Numbered from the stretch's first letter, positions 34,280-43,406 are shown. The stretch: 64,000 nt of DNA from Bacillota bacterium (GCA_023664625.1 JAMPFD010000003.1:170384-234383), one strand, 5' to 3'. Translations and numbers: made by a program. Notes: a model not told the origin generated them from the letters alone.

Positions 34280-36277
34280 ATGATACTTTTCTACGATGTG
34301 ATAGTTGTCGGAGCAGGACACGCAGGATGCGAGGCGGCATGCGCAAGTGCCGGCGTCGGTGCAAGGACGTGCCTCGTGACAATGGACATGAACAAGACGG
34401 CACAGATGTCATGCAACCCTGCCGTGGGAGGAATAGCCAAGGGCCAGATAGTCCGCGAGGTCGATGCTCTCGGCGGAAGGATGGGCATCGTCACGGACAG
34501 GACTGCCATACAGTTCCGCATGCTCAACCGTTCGAAAGGGCCTGCGATGTGGAGTCCGAGAGCCCAATGTGACAGGGGCAAGTTCATCTGGGAATGGAGA
34601 CATCAGCTCGACATCACCCCCAATCTCGACATCTGGCAGGACCAGGTCGACGGATTGCTTACGGAAAACGGGCATGTCTGCGGCGTGACGACAATATGGG
34701 GTGTGGAGATAAGGGCAAAAAGCGTTGTGGTCACGGCGGGAACGTTCCTTAACGGACTGCTGCATATAGGTCGGAAGATGCTTCCGGGCGGAAGAATAGC
34801 AGAACCTGCCGCAACGCGCCTCACAGAATCCATCAACAGCCTCGGCATAAGGTCGGCAAGGATGAAGACAGGAACCCCGGTACGCATCGACGCACGTTCG
34901 GTCCATTACGAGGACATGGTCCGACAAGACGGAGAGGAGACGGACAGGATGTTCAGCTACCTTGACTCCGAGACATTCGAGAGCCAGTATCCGGAAAGCC
35001 GCGGAAACTTCGCCCTGGAGCATGCAGGTGCCAACGAAGGTGCCGGCGGCTCCGTGTTGCCATGCTGGACGACAGAGACAAACAAGAGATGCCACGAGAA
35101 GCTCCTGGCAGGCATAGCCGACTCCCCGCTCTACAACGGGCAGATAGAATCCATCGGCCCGCGCTACTGCCCGTCGGTGGAGACAAAGCTTATGACGTTC
35201 CCCGGACGTGACTCACATCCGCTTTTCCTTGAGCCTGAAGGCACAGACTCAAACGAGATGTACCTTAACGGATTCTCATCCTCAATGCCGATGGAGGTGC
35301 AGATAGAGGCTCTGAGAGAAATTCCGGCATTCCGCGACCTAAAAGTCTACCGGCCGGGATATGCCATAGAATATGATTTCTTCGACCCGACACAGCTGAA
35401 GCATACTCTGGAGTCAAAAATATGCGGAGGGCTTTTCTTCGCCGGGCAGGTCAACGGAACCACCGGATACGAAGAAGCGGCAGGACAAGGTCTCATGGCC
35501 GGACTCAATGCGGCACGCCTTGCCGGCGGCTCCGAGGGCATAGTGCTAAGCAGGGATCAGGCTTATATCGGCGTACTCATCGACGATCTCGTCATGAAAG
35601 GTGTCGACGAACCTTACCGCATGTTCACTTCCCGTGCAGAATACCGCATACTGCTGAGACAGGACGATGCTGACAGAAGACTGACACCGCTCTCTCACTC
35701 TGCCGGACTGGCGACATCCGTAAGAATGAGCCGATGGCTTGAAAAGGAGAAGGACATAAACTCTCTCATGGAACTGCTGCATCAGACAACGGTAAAACCG
35801 CAGGAAATAAATTCATATCTGGAGGAAATCGGCTCCACACCGCTTCGTGGCTCATATCATCTTAACGACCTTCTTGCACGTCCGGGAGTTACGATTGAAG
35901 GATTCATCAAACATGGAATTTTATCCGATTCCAACGTTCATAACCTCGGATTTTCCGTACAAAAAGACAGCATCAGCCATCCTTCTGCAAACAGTCCGAA
36001 AAGCGAAGGACAGGTAAAGGAAGTCATAGAAGCAACGGAAGTGATGATAAAATATGACGGATACATACGCCGAGAGCGGGAATACGCCGAAAAAATGCAC
36101 CGCCTTGAAGACATTAAAATACGCGGAAACTTCGACTATAATTCTCTGAAAAGTCTCTCTACCGAGGCACGGCAAAAACTTACGGCAAGGCAGCCGCAGA
36201 CTCTCGCACAGGCCTCACGCATTCCCGGAGTTTCACCTTCGGACATCAACGTATTACTGGTCTATATGGGGCGATAA
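34280..36277 (+). CDS. mnmG: tRNA uridine-5-carboxymethylaminomethyl synthesis enzyme MnmG (GidA)
   Basis: The FAD site VIVVGAGHAGCEAACASAG opens the protein, followed by QMSCNPAVGGIAKG and GRKMLPGGRIAEPAATRL, all MnmG hallmarks; the C-terminal domain ends RIPGVSPSDINVLLVYMGR. With MnmE it modifies the wobble U34 of tRNAs. The 665-residue length is slightly above usual (about 620-640). It heads the run mnmG-apt-uvrC-dtd-deoC. A parS-like site touches its stop codon, consistent with gidA being near the origin in many bacteria. Confidence 0.95.
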   Translation: MILFYDVIVVGAGHAGCEAACASAGVGARTCLVTMDMNKTAQMSCNPAVGGIAKGQIVREVDALGGRMGIVTDRTAIQFRMLNRSKGPAMWSPRAQCDRGKFIWEWRHQLDITPNLDIWQDQVDGLLTENGHVCGVTTIWGVEIRAKSVVVTAGTFLNGLLHIGRKMLPGGRIAEPAATRLTESINSLGIRSARMKTGTPVRIDARSVHYEDMVRQDGEETDRMFSYLDSETFESQYPESRGNFALEHAGANEGAGGSVLPCWTTETNKRCHEKLLAGIADSPLYNGQIESIGPRYCPSVETKLMTFPGRDSHPLFLEPEGTDSNEMYLNGFSSSMPMEVQIEALREIPAFRDLKVYRPGYAIEYDFFDPTQLKHTLESKICGGLFFAGQVNGTTGYEEAAGQGLMAGLNAARLAGGSEGIVLSRDQAYIGVLIDDLVMKGVDEPYRMFTSRAEYRILLRQDDADRRLTPLSHSAGLATSVRMSRWLEKEKDINSLMELLHQTTVKPQEINSYLEEIGSTPLRGSYHLNDLLARPGVTIEGFIKHGILSDSNVHNLGFSVQKDSISHPSANSPKSEGQVKEVIEATEVMIKYDGYIRREREYAEKMHRLEDIKIRGNFDYNSLKSLSTEARQKLTARQPQTLAQASRIPGVSPSDINVLLVYMGR

Positions 36278-36293
36278 AGTTTCACGTGGAACA
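36278..36293. other. parS-like site 1
   Basis: The 16 bases read AGTTTCACGTGGAACA and match the ParB centromere consensus TGTTCCACGTGAAACA, read on the other strand, at 15 of 16 positions. The site begins immediately after the mnmG stop. The rest of the gap to 36630 (about 340 bases) shows no gene or structured element. Confidence 0.75.
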
Positions 36294-36630
36294 TAAATAA
36301 ACATCTCGGTTTCAACGGTAAAAGTTATCCTAAAAGAGTCTTTCCATAAGGCTCACCGAACCGGATGTCTCACGCCCTCCATATTATTCTTTGTCATGCC
36401 ATACAGAATAATAATCCCCACTCCATTCATGCAACGGTGACACTTCATCCAGGCAGGAGACGGGGCACGCTTTACGAACTGACGGCATGGCAGCACATAT
36501 TCCCGCCCATTCCGACAAGAAAGACCAACGGTTCCACCGCATCATTGCATTGCCGTCCGGCACTTTTCACAGCTTTGCCTGCACAGACAAGACGCATACA
36601 GCATCAAACATCACAACTACAATAACAAAA

Positions 36631-37161
36631 ATGAACAATCCAAAACTTTTAGAAAACCTCCGAGTCATCAAGGATTTTCCGAAGCCGGGAATCCAGTTTC
36701 AAGACGTCACCACCCTTTTCAAGAATGCAGAATGTCTGAGAATCATGCGTGACGAAATCATAGATCTTTACAAAGACAAGGGCATCACAAAAGTCGTAGG
36801 CATAGAGTCCCGCGGCTTCATGCTCGCCGGAGTCACTGCCGTCGAACTCGGTGCAGGTGCCGTTCTCTGCCGCAAACCGGGAAAGCTCCCCGGAGAGACG
36901 ATAAGCGAATCCTATCAGAAAGAATACGGAGAGGACACAATAGAGATCCACAAAGGTTCCATCGATGAAAACGACATAGTGCTCATCCATGACGACCTTC
37001 TCGCAACAGGAGGAAGCATGCGTGCGGCGTACGACCTTGTAAAGAAATTCAATCCCAAGAAAATTTACATCAACTTTATCATCGAACTCACCGTGGAAGG
37101 TCTTCACGGACGCGATGTTTTCGAAAAAGACACGGAAATAACCACACTGATGGTCATATGA
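36631..37161 (+). CDS. apt: Adenine phosphoribosyltransferase
   Basis: The start at 36631 (MNNPKLLENLRVIKDFPKPG) gives 176 residues, the normal APT length; a longer in-frame opening upstream has no family similarity. GIESRGFMLAG and the PRPP loop VLIHDDLLATGGSM identify the enzyme, which makes AMP from adenine and PRPP. It is part of the conserved run between mnmG and uvrC and is flanked by two parS-like sites. Confidence 0.93.
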   Translation: MNNPKLLENLRVIKDFPKPGIQFQDVTTLFKNAECLRIMRDEIIDLYKDKGITKVVGIESRGFMLAGVTAVELGAGAVLCRKPGKLPGETISESYQKEYGEDTIEIHKGSIDENDIVLIHDDLLATGGSMRAAYDLVKKFNPKKIYINFIIELTVEGLHGRDVFEKDTEITTLMVI

Positions 37162-37474
37162 TCTTTACACTTATCAGGATGTGGGCTATGGGGCTATACG
37201 GCCACAGAGCTGCAGGTATTGAGGTATATGGTTGCAGAGGTTGCGGTCATAGGTGTTTTTAAGATATGGGGTCGTGGCTTATGGGACAATAGCCTGATTA
37301 TTGCAGACGCAACAGCCGTAATGTCCTTATAAACTCAAATATCCGTCAATTGCGGATCAACGGAAGAAACAGCATGCTCCGCTTACCGTAATCAGCGGAA
37401 GATACGGCATATTTCCTTATAGCCCCATGGCCATGCAACCCCAAAAGCAATATAAATGCAATCCGGCAACCATA
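37162..37474. repeat. GT-rich arm (37165-37270) and CA-rich arm (about 37420-37474)
   Basis: GGGGCTATACGGCCACAG and GAGGTATATGGTTGCAGAGG on the left face AGCCCCATGGCCATGCAACCCC on the right. A MITE-like element is inserted into the CA side and further CA-rich words continue at 37905-37960. No gene is seen. Confidence 0.5.
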
Positions 37475-37896
37475 TAAGCAACTGTTGAAAATTAGTTTAT
37501 ACTAAAAATGCAGTTATTTTTCATGCGGTTAGTGTACGGAACCGAAAGAGCAATGCGGGCATTGTGACTGAGTGACAACTTTCCCGACAAGCCATACGGG
37601 CAGAACGAAACTTATTTCAGCTATGCCGTGGCAAGGGACAGTGCGCGTAGCGTCAGCAAGCGAGTGCACTGACTGACAAAAAAGAACGTTTTCATTAAGC
37701 CAAATGAGCAGAGTTAAGTTCACTTAAACTCTGCCATGGCGAGAAAAGGTAGAATGAAATTCAACGTTTTCGTTAAGCCAAATGAGCAGAACGAAACTCG
37801 TTTCAGTTATGCCATGGCGAGAAAAGGTAGAATGAAATTCAACAAGGTTTAGTGAGAAAACATCATATTATAAAATGATTTTCAATAGTTACTTAA
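37475..37896. mobile_element. MITE-like element, about 420 bp, with internal 78-bp tandem duplication
   Basis: Termini are TAAGCAACTGTTGAAAATTA and TTTCAATAGTTACTTAA, inverted to each other. The core from about 37515 to 37687 matches the 16.6-kb element in reverse orientation with about four mismatches. A 78-bp unit beginning AACGTTTTC occurs twice in tandem (37685-37762 and 37763-37840); the copies differ mainly in the GAGTTAAGTTCACTTAAACTC versus AACGAAACTCGTTTCAGTTA segment. No transposase is encoded. Confidence 0.7.
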
Positions 37897-37960
37897 CAAA
37901 AAAGACTACAACCATATAACCTCATACCCAAACAACCGTACGACTCCAACACCGTAGAAA

Positions 37961-37976
37961 TGTTTCACGTGGAACG
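37961..37976. other. parS-like site 2
   Basis: TGTTTCACGTGGAACG differs from the ParB site TGTTTCACGTGGAACA only at the last base. It lies 16 bases before the uvrC start, about 1.7 kb from the first site. Confidence 0.75.
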
Positions 37977-37991
37977 TAGAATTCCGTCCTT

Positions 37992-39911
37992 ATGAAAGAA
38001 AGTAACGAGGCGCGTCTTACACGCTTAAAGAACATAGTGCTAAACATGCCTGAGAAACCCGGCAGCTATCAGTATTACGATGCTGAGGGCACCATAATCT
38101 ATGTCGGCAAGGCAAAGAATCTGAAACGCCGCGTCTCCTCCTATTTTCACAAGGAAGTGGACAGGTTCAAGACGAAGATTCTTGTCTCGAAAATCATGAA
38201 CATCACGTACACCGTCGTGAACACGGAAGACGATGCACTGCTGCTCGAGAACGCACTTATAAAAAAGTACAATCCACGCTACAACATTCTCCTGAAGGAC
38301 GGAAAGACCTACCCCAGCATCTGCATAACCAACGAATTCTTCCCGAGAATCTTCCCGACAAGGCAGATAAACAGGAATTCCGGCACATATTTCGGTCCAT
38401 ACGCCAACGTTGGTTCAATGTATGCCGTGCTCGACTTCATAAAGAAGCTCTACCATCCCCGCACCTGCCGCATGAACATCCAGCCTTTAGACATCACTCG
38501 TGGAAAGTACAAGCCGTGCCTGGAGTACCATATAAAGAACTGCGGGGGCTGCTGCATCGGCAAGCAATCCATGAAGGACTATCAGGCGAACATGCAGGCG
38601 GCACGCGAGATTCTGAAGGGGAACACGCGCCAGATACTCACTATGATATGGGACGAAATGCAGCAGGCAGCAGGGGAAATGCGTTTCGAGGATGCCCAGA
38701 GACTGAAGGAAAAGTATTTCCTTGTCGAGCAGTTCTGCGCCAAAAGCGAGGTTGTCAGCCACACGGTGACCAATGTCGACGTTTTCACCTGCCTTCCCGA
38801 CGATGACAACGGCAATGCATACGTGAACTTCATCCATGTCACGAACGGTCAGATAAACCAGAGCTTCACCTTCGAGTACAAGCGCCGGCTGGGCGAGACA
38901 GCGGAGGAAATCCTTGTCGAGGCCATTACCGAGATACGCGAACGGTTCCGGTCCACGGCAAGAGAGATAATCGTCGAGAAACAGTTGGAATGGAACATCC
39001 CCGGCACAGAGTTTTTCGTACCGCAACGGGGCGACAAGGCACATCTTCTCGAGCTTTCACGCATGAACTGCCGGCAGTATAAGGTTGACCGCCTGAAACA
39101 GTCCGCAAAGCTCAATCCCGAGCAGCGTGCGACACGCCTGATGCAGGAACTCCGCGACAAGCTCCGCCTCCCTTCCCTGCCGATGCGCATAGAGGCGTTC
39201 GACAACTCCAACATCTCCGGCTCCGACGCCGTGGCAAGCTGCGTCGTGTTCTGCAAGATGAAGCCATCCAAGAAAGACTACCGCAAGTACAATATCAAGA
39301 CCGTTGAAGGCCCGGATGACTACGCCTCAATGCAGGAGATTGTACGCCGCAGATACGGCAAGGCTGCAGAGGAGCTGAGAGCAGTCCTCGACACGAAGGA
39401 AAGGATAACCCTCGAGCAGGCAAAGAGCGTGGAGACATCCCTATCCTCTGCCCCTCTTCCCGACCTTATCGTCTGTGACGGCGGCACAGGACAGATGCAC
39501 TGTGTGGCAGAAACAGTCTGGGGAGAACTGATGCTCGACATTCCCATAGCCGGACTTGCCAAGGACGACAGACACCGTACGAACGAACTTCTCTATCTTC
39601 AGGACATCGGCAGGAACGTCTCCCAGCAGCCTGTCGCGGTGCAGCTGAAGACAGATAGCGAGCTTTTCCATGTGCTCACACAACTGCAGGACGAGGTCCA
39701 CCGCTTTGCCATAACCTTCCATCGGGACAAGCGTTCAAAGAGCGCACTGGCAAGCGAACTTGACAACATCAAGGGCATAGGTCCTAAGACCGCTGACGCC
39801 CTGCTGAAAGCCTTTAAGTCCGTGAAGCGCATCAAAGAGGCTGACTATCAGTCTATTGCAGACATTATAGGCCCGGCGAAGGCCAAAATCCTGAAGGAAG
39901 AGCTGAGATGA
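37992..39911 (+). CDS. uvrC: Excinuclease ABC subunit C
   Basis: The N-terminal GIY-YIG nuclease (KPGSYQYYDAEGTIIYVGKA, then KNLKRRVSSYF) is followed by a UVR motif near residues 205-240 (MRFEDAQRLKEKYFLVEQF), the RNase H-like C-nuclease (IEAFDNSNISGSDAVAS, then DLIVCDGGTGQMH) and a helix-hairpin-helix end (IKGIGPKTADALLKAF). All UvrC domains are intact over 639 residues. It makes both incisions around bulky lesions with UvrAB. The parS-like site and MITE lie directly upstream. Confidence 0.95.
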   Translation: MKESNEARLTRLKNIVLNMPEKPGSYQYYDAEGTIIYVGKAKNLKRRVSSYFHKEVDRFKTKILVSKIMNITYTVVNTEDDALLLENALIKKYNPRYNILLKDGKTYPSICITNEFFPRIFPTRQINRNSGTYFGPYANVGSMYAVLDFIKKLYHPRTCRMNIQPLDITRGKYKPCLEYHIKNCGGCCIGKQSMKDYQANMQAAREILKGNTRQILTMIWDEMQQAAGEMRFEDAQRLKEKYFLVEQFCAKSEVVSHTVTNVDVFTCLPDDDNGNAYVNFIHVTNGQINQSFTFEYKRRLGETAEEILVEAITEIRERFRSTAREIIVEKQLEWNIPGTEFFVPQRGDKAHLLELSRMNCRQYKVDRLKQSAKLNPEQRATRLMQELRDKLRLPSLPMRIEAFDNSNISGSDAVASCVVFCKMKPSKKDYRKYNIKTVEGPDDYASMQEIVRRRYGKAAEELRAVLDTKERITLEQAKSVETSLSSAPLPDLIVCDGGTGQMHCVAETVWGELMLDIPIAGLAKDDRHRTNELLYLQDIGRNVSQQPVAVQLKTDSELFHVLTQLQDEVHRFAITFHRDKRSKSALASELDNIKGIGPKTADALLKAFKSVKRIKEADYQSIADIIGPAKAKILKEELR

Positions 39912-40128
39912 TGCGGGTGTTTGGCCGTCAAGGCTGCAGGGTTATAAGGTTGTACGGAAGTACGCCATCAGCCCACAGGGACGCGACACATATCATGTCC
40001 GCTGACAACCAATACACAAAAATGCCGTGGCTGTTTCGCCAGCAACATACCGCACTCTTGCAGAAAAAAACAAAACCGCACGACCTACAATACAAAACCT
40101 CATAACCCTAAAATCATAAAACCAAACC
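39912..40128. repeat. GT-rich arm then CA-rich arm between uvrC and dtd
   Basis: The gap opens with GGCTGCAGGGTTATAAGG and TTGTACGGAAGTACGCC and ends with CCGCACGACC, TAACCCTAAAATCATAAAACC directly before the dtd start. No separate terminator or promoter is recognisable, which suggests the arms may themselves matter for transcription here. Confidence 0.5.
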
Positions 40129-40611
40129 ATGCGCCTTGTAATACAAAGAGTCAGCCGCTCCTCCGTGACCGTCTACGAGGAAGGCTTTGAATACCAACAA
40201 GACCACATCCTCCACCACGAAGAAACAGGGAAAGGCCTTCTGATACTCGCAGGAATCGAGGAAACCGACCTCTCAGCCGACATCGACTGGCTTGTAGGCA
40301 AAGCCTCACAGATGAGAATTTTCGACGACCAGGACGGAATTATGAACCTTTCCGTCAAGGACATTGACGGCGAATGTCTCGTCATAAGCCAGTTCACCCT
40401 CTTTGCAAGCACGAAAAAGGGCAACCGCCCGTCATGGCTCAGGGCTGCGAAAGGAAGCGTCTCACAGCCCCTCTATGAAGAATTCTGCCGCAAGATGTCC
40501 GCCGCCTTGGGCAAGGAAGTCCGCAAGGGAATCTTCGGCGCGGACATGAAAGTGGAGCTTGTGAACGACGGCCCCGTAACGATAATCATCGACTCGCACA
40601 ACAGGGAGTGA
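40129..40611 (+). CDS. dtd: D-aminoacyl-tRNA deacylase
   Basis: The 160-residue protein starts MRLVIQRVSRSSVTV and has the Dtd signature SQFTLFA and the C-terminal NDGPVTIIID, the two motifs that form the active site in the dimer. It removes D-amino acids wrongly charged on tRNA. It follows uvrC and precedes deoC; in relatives I know a mazG-type pyrophosphohydrolase gene often lies between dtd and deoC, and none is found here. Confidence 0.93.
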   Translation: MRLVIQRVSRSSVTVYEEGFEYQQDHILHHEETGKGLLILAGIEETDLSADIDWLVGKASQMRIFDDQDGIMNLSVKDIDGECLVISQFTLFASTKKGNRPSWLRAAKGSVSQPLYEEFCRKMSAALGKEVRKGIFGADMKVELVNDGPVTIIIDSHNRE

Positions 40612-40745
40612 GGACTATACGGTTTCAGGTCATATGGCTATACGCTTTTTGGAGTCATAAGGTTATGTGATCATAAGGCCTAAGGACATGCCCACACGTC
40701 CCCGCCCCATGACCTGAATCCAAAAAGCCACAACCAAGACCCGGA
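40612..40745. repeat. GT-rich arm and short CA-rich arm after dtd
   Basis: GGACTATACGGTTTCAGG and GGAGTCATAAGGTTATG are followed by CATGACCTGAATCC and AGCCACAACCAAGACCC. It forms the first part of a 521-bp gap that also holds array E and no gene. Confidence 0.45.
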
Positions 40746-40899
40746 AAGAAACCGGGGACACAAGCCTGTCGGAAAAGTTAACCTGCACGCCATTTTCAGT
40801 CCTCCATGACGGCGATGTTTCAAGTTCTCAGCCCGTATGTTTTGAAGAAAAAACATAGTGCAGACAAGTCAAAGTCATTTTTCCGGCCGACCGGAAAAC

Positions 40900-40980
40900 G
40901 AAAGGTAACACTTGAGAAGTCAAAAGGTAACGATTCGCATTGTAAAACGTAACACTCCGTTCCCAAAAAGGCAACAGATT
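40900..40980. repeat. Four-unit 22-bp array, copy E
   Basis: Cores start at 40905 (GTAAC), 40927 (GTAAC), 40949 (GTAAC) and 40971 (GCAAC), exactly 22 bp apart. Units begin AAAAGGTAAC and AAAACGTAAC, with spacers such as GCATTGT. It lies about 230 bases upstream of deoC. Confidence 0.8.
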
Positions 40981-41132
40981 GTTACACAAGATGCAAATCA
41001 CTGAAAATCAAAGCAAAACAGAACAAGAAATCACAACAGGGGAATTTCATGCAGGCGCAACATGACATACACCGCATAACCGCAAAAAAAACATACAAAC
41101 CAGCATATTAACTTCAAAAGAAAGGAAACACT

Positions 41133-42020
41133 ATGGAAATCAACAAAATCAAAGAAGCCCTCAGCAAGTACAATCTTGAGTATGACGACGCACAGGTAGC
41201 CGCCGAAGTCAAGGCACTGCTGGATGCCCGTCTCGAGGAGAACATGACTCCTGAGGTAAAGAAATTCCTCATGGGAAGCATTGAGCTGACAACCCTCAAG
41301 ACCACCGATTCCGACCGCTCCGTCATGGAGTTCACGGAGAAGGTGAACCGGTTCGACTCCGAGTACCCCGACCTCCCACATGTTGCCACAATCTGCGTCT
41401 ACCCTTGCTTCGCCGAGGCTGTGAAAGAAGCCCTCCGCGTCCCGGGCGTGGAGATCGCCTGCGTCTCCGGCTCCTTCCCTTCCTCACAGGCACGCATGGA
41501 GGTGAAAATCGCCGAGACATCCCTTGCCATCGCTGACGGCGCAACGGAGATAGACATCGTCATGCCGGTAGGAAAATTCCTTGAAGGCGACTACGAGGGT
41601 GTCGCCGAAGATATAGCAGAGATGAAGGAAGCCTGTGGCGACGCGGCAATGAAAGTGATACTTGAGACCGGTGACCTCCGTGATTCCAAGGACATAAAGA
41701 TTGCCTCCATACTGTCCATGTACGCCGGTGCGGACTATATCAAGACCTCTACGGGCAAGGAAAAGGTCAGCGCCACTCCTGAGGCGGCGTACATCATGTG
41801 CCAGGCCATCAAGGAGTACCATGACGAGACCGGCATACAGATTGGCTTCAAGCCTGCCGGCGGCATAAACACAGTCCGTGACGCTGTGACCTACTACACA
41901 ATAGTCAAGGAAGTTCTCGGGGAGAAATGGCTGACAAACAAGTGGTTGCGCCTCGGCACCTCACGGCTTGCCAATCTTCTTCTCTCGGACATCAATGGCG
42001 AGGAAGTGAAGTTCTTCTAA
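41133..42020 (+). CDS. deoC: Deoxyribose-phosphate aldolase
   Basis: The 295-residue enzyme has ADYIKTSTGKEK, with the Schiff-base Lys, and IGFKPAGGI, with the second conserved Lys, plus HVATICVYP near the N-terminus. It splits 2-deoxyribose-5-phosphate into glyceraldehyde-3-phosphate and acetaldehyde in nucleoside catabolism. It is the last gene of the plus-strand run and is followed by a strong terminator. Confidence 0.93.
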   Translation: MEINKIKEALSKYNLEYDDAQVAAEVKALLDARLEENMTPEVKKFLMGSIELTTLKTTDSDRSVMEFTEKVNRFDSEYPDLPHVATICVYPCFAEAVKEALRVPGVEIACVSGSFPSSQARMEVKIAETSLAIADGATEIDIVMPVGKFLEGDYEGVAEDIAEMKEACGDAAMKVILETGDLRDSKDIKIASILSMYAGADYIKTSTGKEKVSATPEAAYIMCQAIKEYHDETGIQIGFKPAGGINTVRDAVTYYTIVKEVLGEKWLTNKWLRLGTSRLANLLLSDINGEEVKFF

Positions 42021-42054
42021 GAACGGCTTGTCAAGAAGCAATCAAAAAGAAAGA

Positions 42055-42103
42055 ATGTCCCGCAGCACCGTGAATTCCGGTACTGCGGGACATGTTTTCT
42101 TTT
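42055..42103 (+). terminator. Strong terminator after deoC
   Basis: ATGTCCCGCAGCACCG (42055-42070) pairs with CGGTACTGCGGGACAT (42078-42093), one mismatch, and is followed by GTTTTCTTTTC. Confidence 0.9.
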
Positions 42104-42250
42104 CATGCGTTCATGCCACCATAACAGCAACATGCGAATGGTTTACGGGACAGATAAACAGTCTTTGTAAGCAACTAAGGATTCATTATCATTCAACGGC
42201 GATTCTTACAGACAGATACCTTATCTTGCACCTTATTACGGACAGAAATC

Positions 42251-43132
42251 CTATCTTTCAACATTCTTGACATATTCAAGCTCCATATTCATTATTTGTG
42301 CAATTTGCTCATCGGACATTCCTGACTGTTTCATCATGCGGACAGCCTCTGCCCTGCCTTCTGCACGCCCCTCTGCACGTCCCTCTGCTCTGCCTTCTGC
42401 CCTGCCTTCTGCACGTTCAGTATTGATATTGTCCTTCAGAATGACGATGTTGTCAAGATGGCGGTAGTACGCCTTCAGCTCATCCTTGGACATGCGGTCA
42501 AGAATCAGTTGCCGGCGGGCCTCCTCCAGACCGGGAGTGCTCGTGCTGTCGGAGATGTTGCCCGTGTTGAGATAATAAAGCCATTCCTCCAAAGGAGTCG
42601 TGGCAAGCCTGTTGAAATCGTTTACGCGGAGGATATAGTATTCCGGGAAAAGGTCCTTCACGTCATCAGCCCTGAACTTCTCCATCTGAAAAGGGCTGAG
42701 TTTCAGCAGGTCTCCGTTATGGATGCCGCGGAACTCCGTGGTGCCGTGATATACATAGTCCGTACCGGCACCGAGACTGAAATAGACGATGTTGACGCTG
42801 TAGACCTTGCGAACATTCTCGTAGCCCTCACCGCGCCTGATATACTCCGTGACAAGCTTTGAGGTACCGAAAAGCATACGCTGGAAATAAGCGAACTCGT
42901 TGTTGTTCTGTACTTCAACAAGAATCAGCTCGCCCTTGGAATTCTCGGCGAGCATGTCGACACGGTTGTATTTGTCGTACTCTTCCTCCTGGTTGCTTTC
43001 GCTCTCAAGCATGCGCACGATGGTTATCTTCTCGTCAAGCAAGGTCGTGAGAAGGCCTTCGAGAACGGCGAAGTTGGCTTTGTTGCGGAGCATCCGCTTC
43101 ATAGCCCAGTCAAAACGGATGTAGTTTGTCAT
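42251..43132 (-). CDS. Rpn-family PD-(D/E)XK nuclease/putative transposase-like protein with AEGR repeats
   Basis: The protein begins MTNYIRFDWAMKRMLRNKAN, typical of the Rpn/PDDEXK-transposase family; the catalytic pattern is RVDMLAE then ELILVEVQ (Asp and ExQ). Rpn proteins are recombination-promoting nucleases. The C-terminal part (about residues 239-258) has five AEGR tetrapeptides in tandem before a short helical end (MKQSGMSDEQIAQIM). Five to six 12-bp DNA units (42348-42419) encode them. It stands alone, converging on deoC, with a TATCTTTG promoter box at 43167-43160. Confidence 0.85.
   Translation of the reverse strand: MTNYIRFDWAMKRMLRNKANFAVLEGLLTTLLDEKITIVRMLESESNQEEEYDKYNRVDMLAENSKGELILVEVQNNNEFAYFQRMLFGTSKLVTEYIRRGEGYENVRKVYSVNIVYFSLGAGTDYVYHGTTEFRGIHNGDLLKLSPFQMEKFRADDVKDLFPEYYILRVNDFNRLATTPLEEWLYYLNTGNISDSTSTPGLEEARRQLILDRMSKDELKAYYRHLDNIVILKDNINTERAEGRAEGRAEGRAEGRAEGRAEAVRMMKQSGMSDEQIAQIMNMELEYVKNVER
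42348..42419. repeat. 12-bp tandem repeat inside the Rpn-family gene
   Basis: Five full units of TCTGCCCTGCCT / TCTGCACGCCCC type start at 42348, 42360, 42372, 42384 and 42396, with a partial sixth. Each unit encodes AEGR on the minus strand, so slippage would keep the frame. Confidence 0.8.
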
Positions 43133-43159
43133 AGGATTGTCGGATTAATATAATGATTA

Positions 43160-43167
43160 CAAAGATA
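43160..43167 (-). promoter_or_regulatory. Promoter -7 box of the Rpn-family gene
   Basis: TATCTTTG on the minus strand lies 28 bases before the start codon. A CAAA (TTTG on the minus strand) is at 43195-43198, a little far for a -33 box. The rest of the gap to 43370 shows nothing. Confidence 0.45.
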
Positions 43168-43375
43168 ATGCAAAAAAACGGTACGGCAAGAAAACAAAAG
43201 GGCTATTTTAGTTTTTTTATATATAAGAGAATGCCTGACAATCACTGCCGCAGCAGTCCGCAACGCAAAAAGAAACAGTCAAAGCGCCACGAATCTTTCC
43301 ATGGAAACAGGATGACGGACAACCACATATCACATTGCACTGACACCCCATAATCTGCAACCGTATATAAAGGAA

Positions 43376-43406
43376 CAAGCATCCCGCCGTAATGCCGGAA
43401 TGCTTG
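43376..43406 (-). terminator. Terminator of the polyprenyl synthase gene
   Basis: CAAGCATCCCG (43376-43386) pairs with CGGAATGCTTG (43396-43406) with one mismatch. It lies 11 bases past the stop at 43418 and is followed on the minus strand by TTCCTTTATATA. Confidence 0.6.

Noticed and set aside
37529..37723. 64-codon minus-strand frame in the MITE-like element as a transposase
   Set aside because: No transposase motif and too short; similar frame in the other copy has no sign of selection.
42170..42200. TAAGCAACTAAGG as a further MITE end
   Set aside because: Only the first nine bases agree with the termini and no partner end is seen.
42028..42270. 80-codon plus-strand frame after deoC
   Set aside because: It covers the deoC terminator hairpin and has no recognisable feature.
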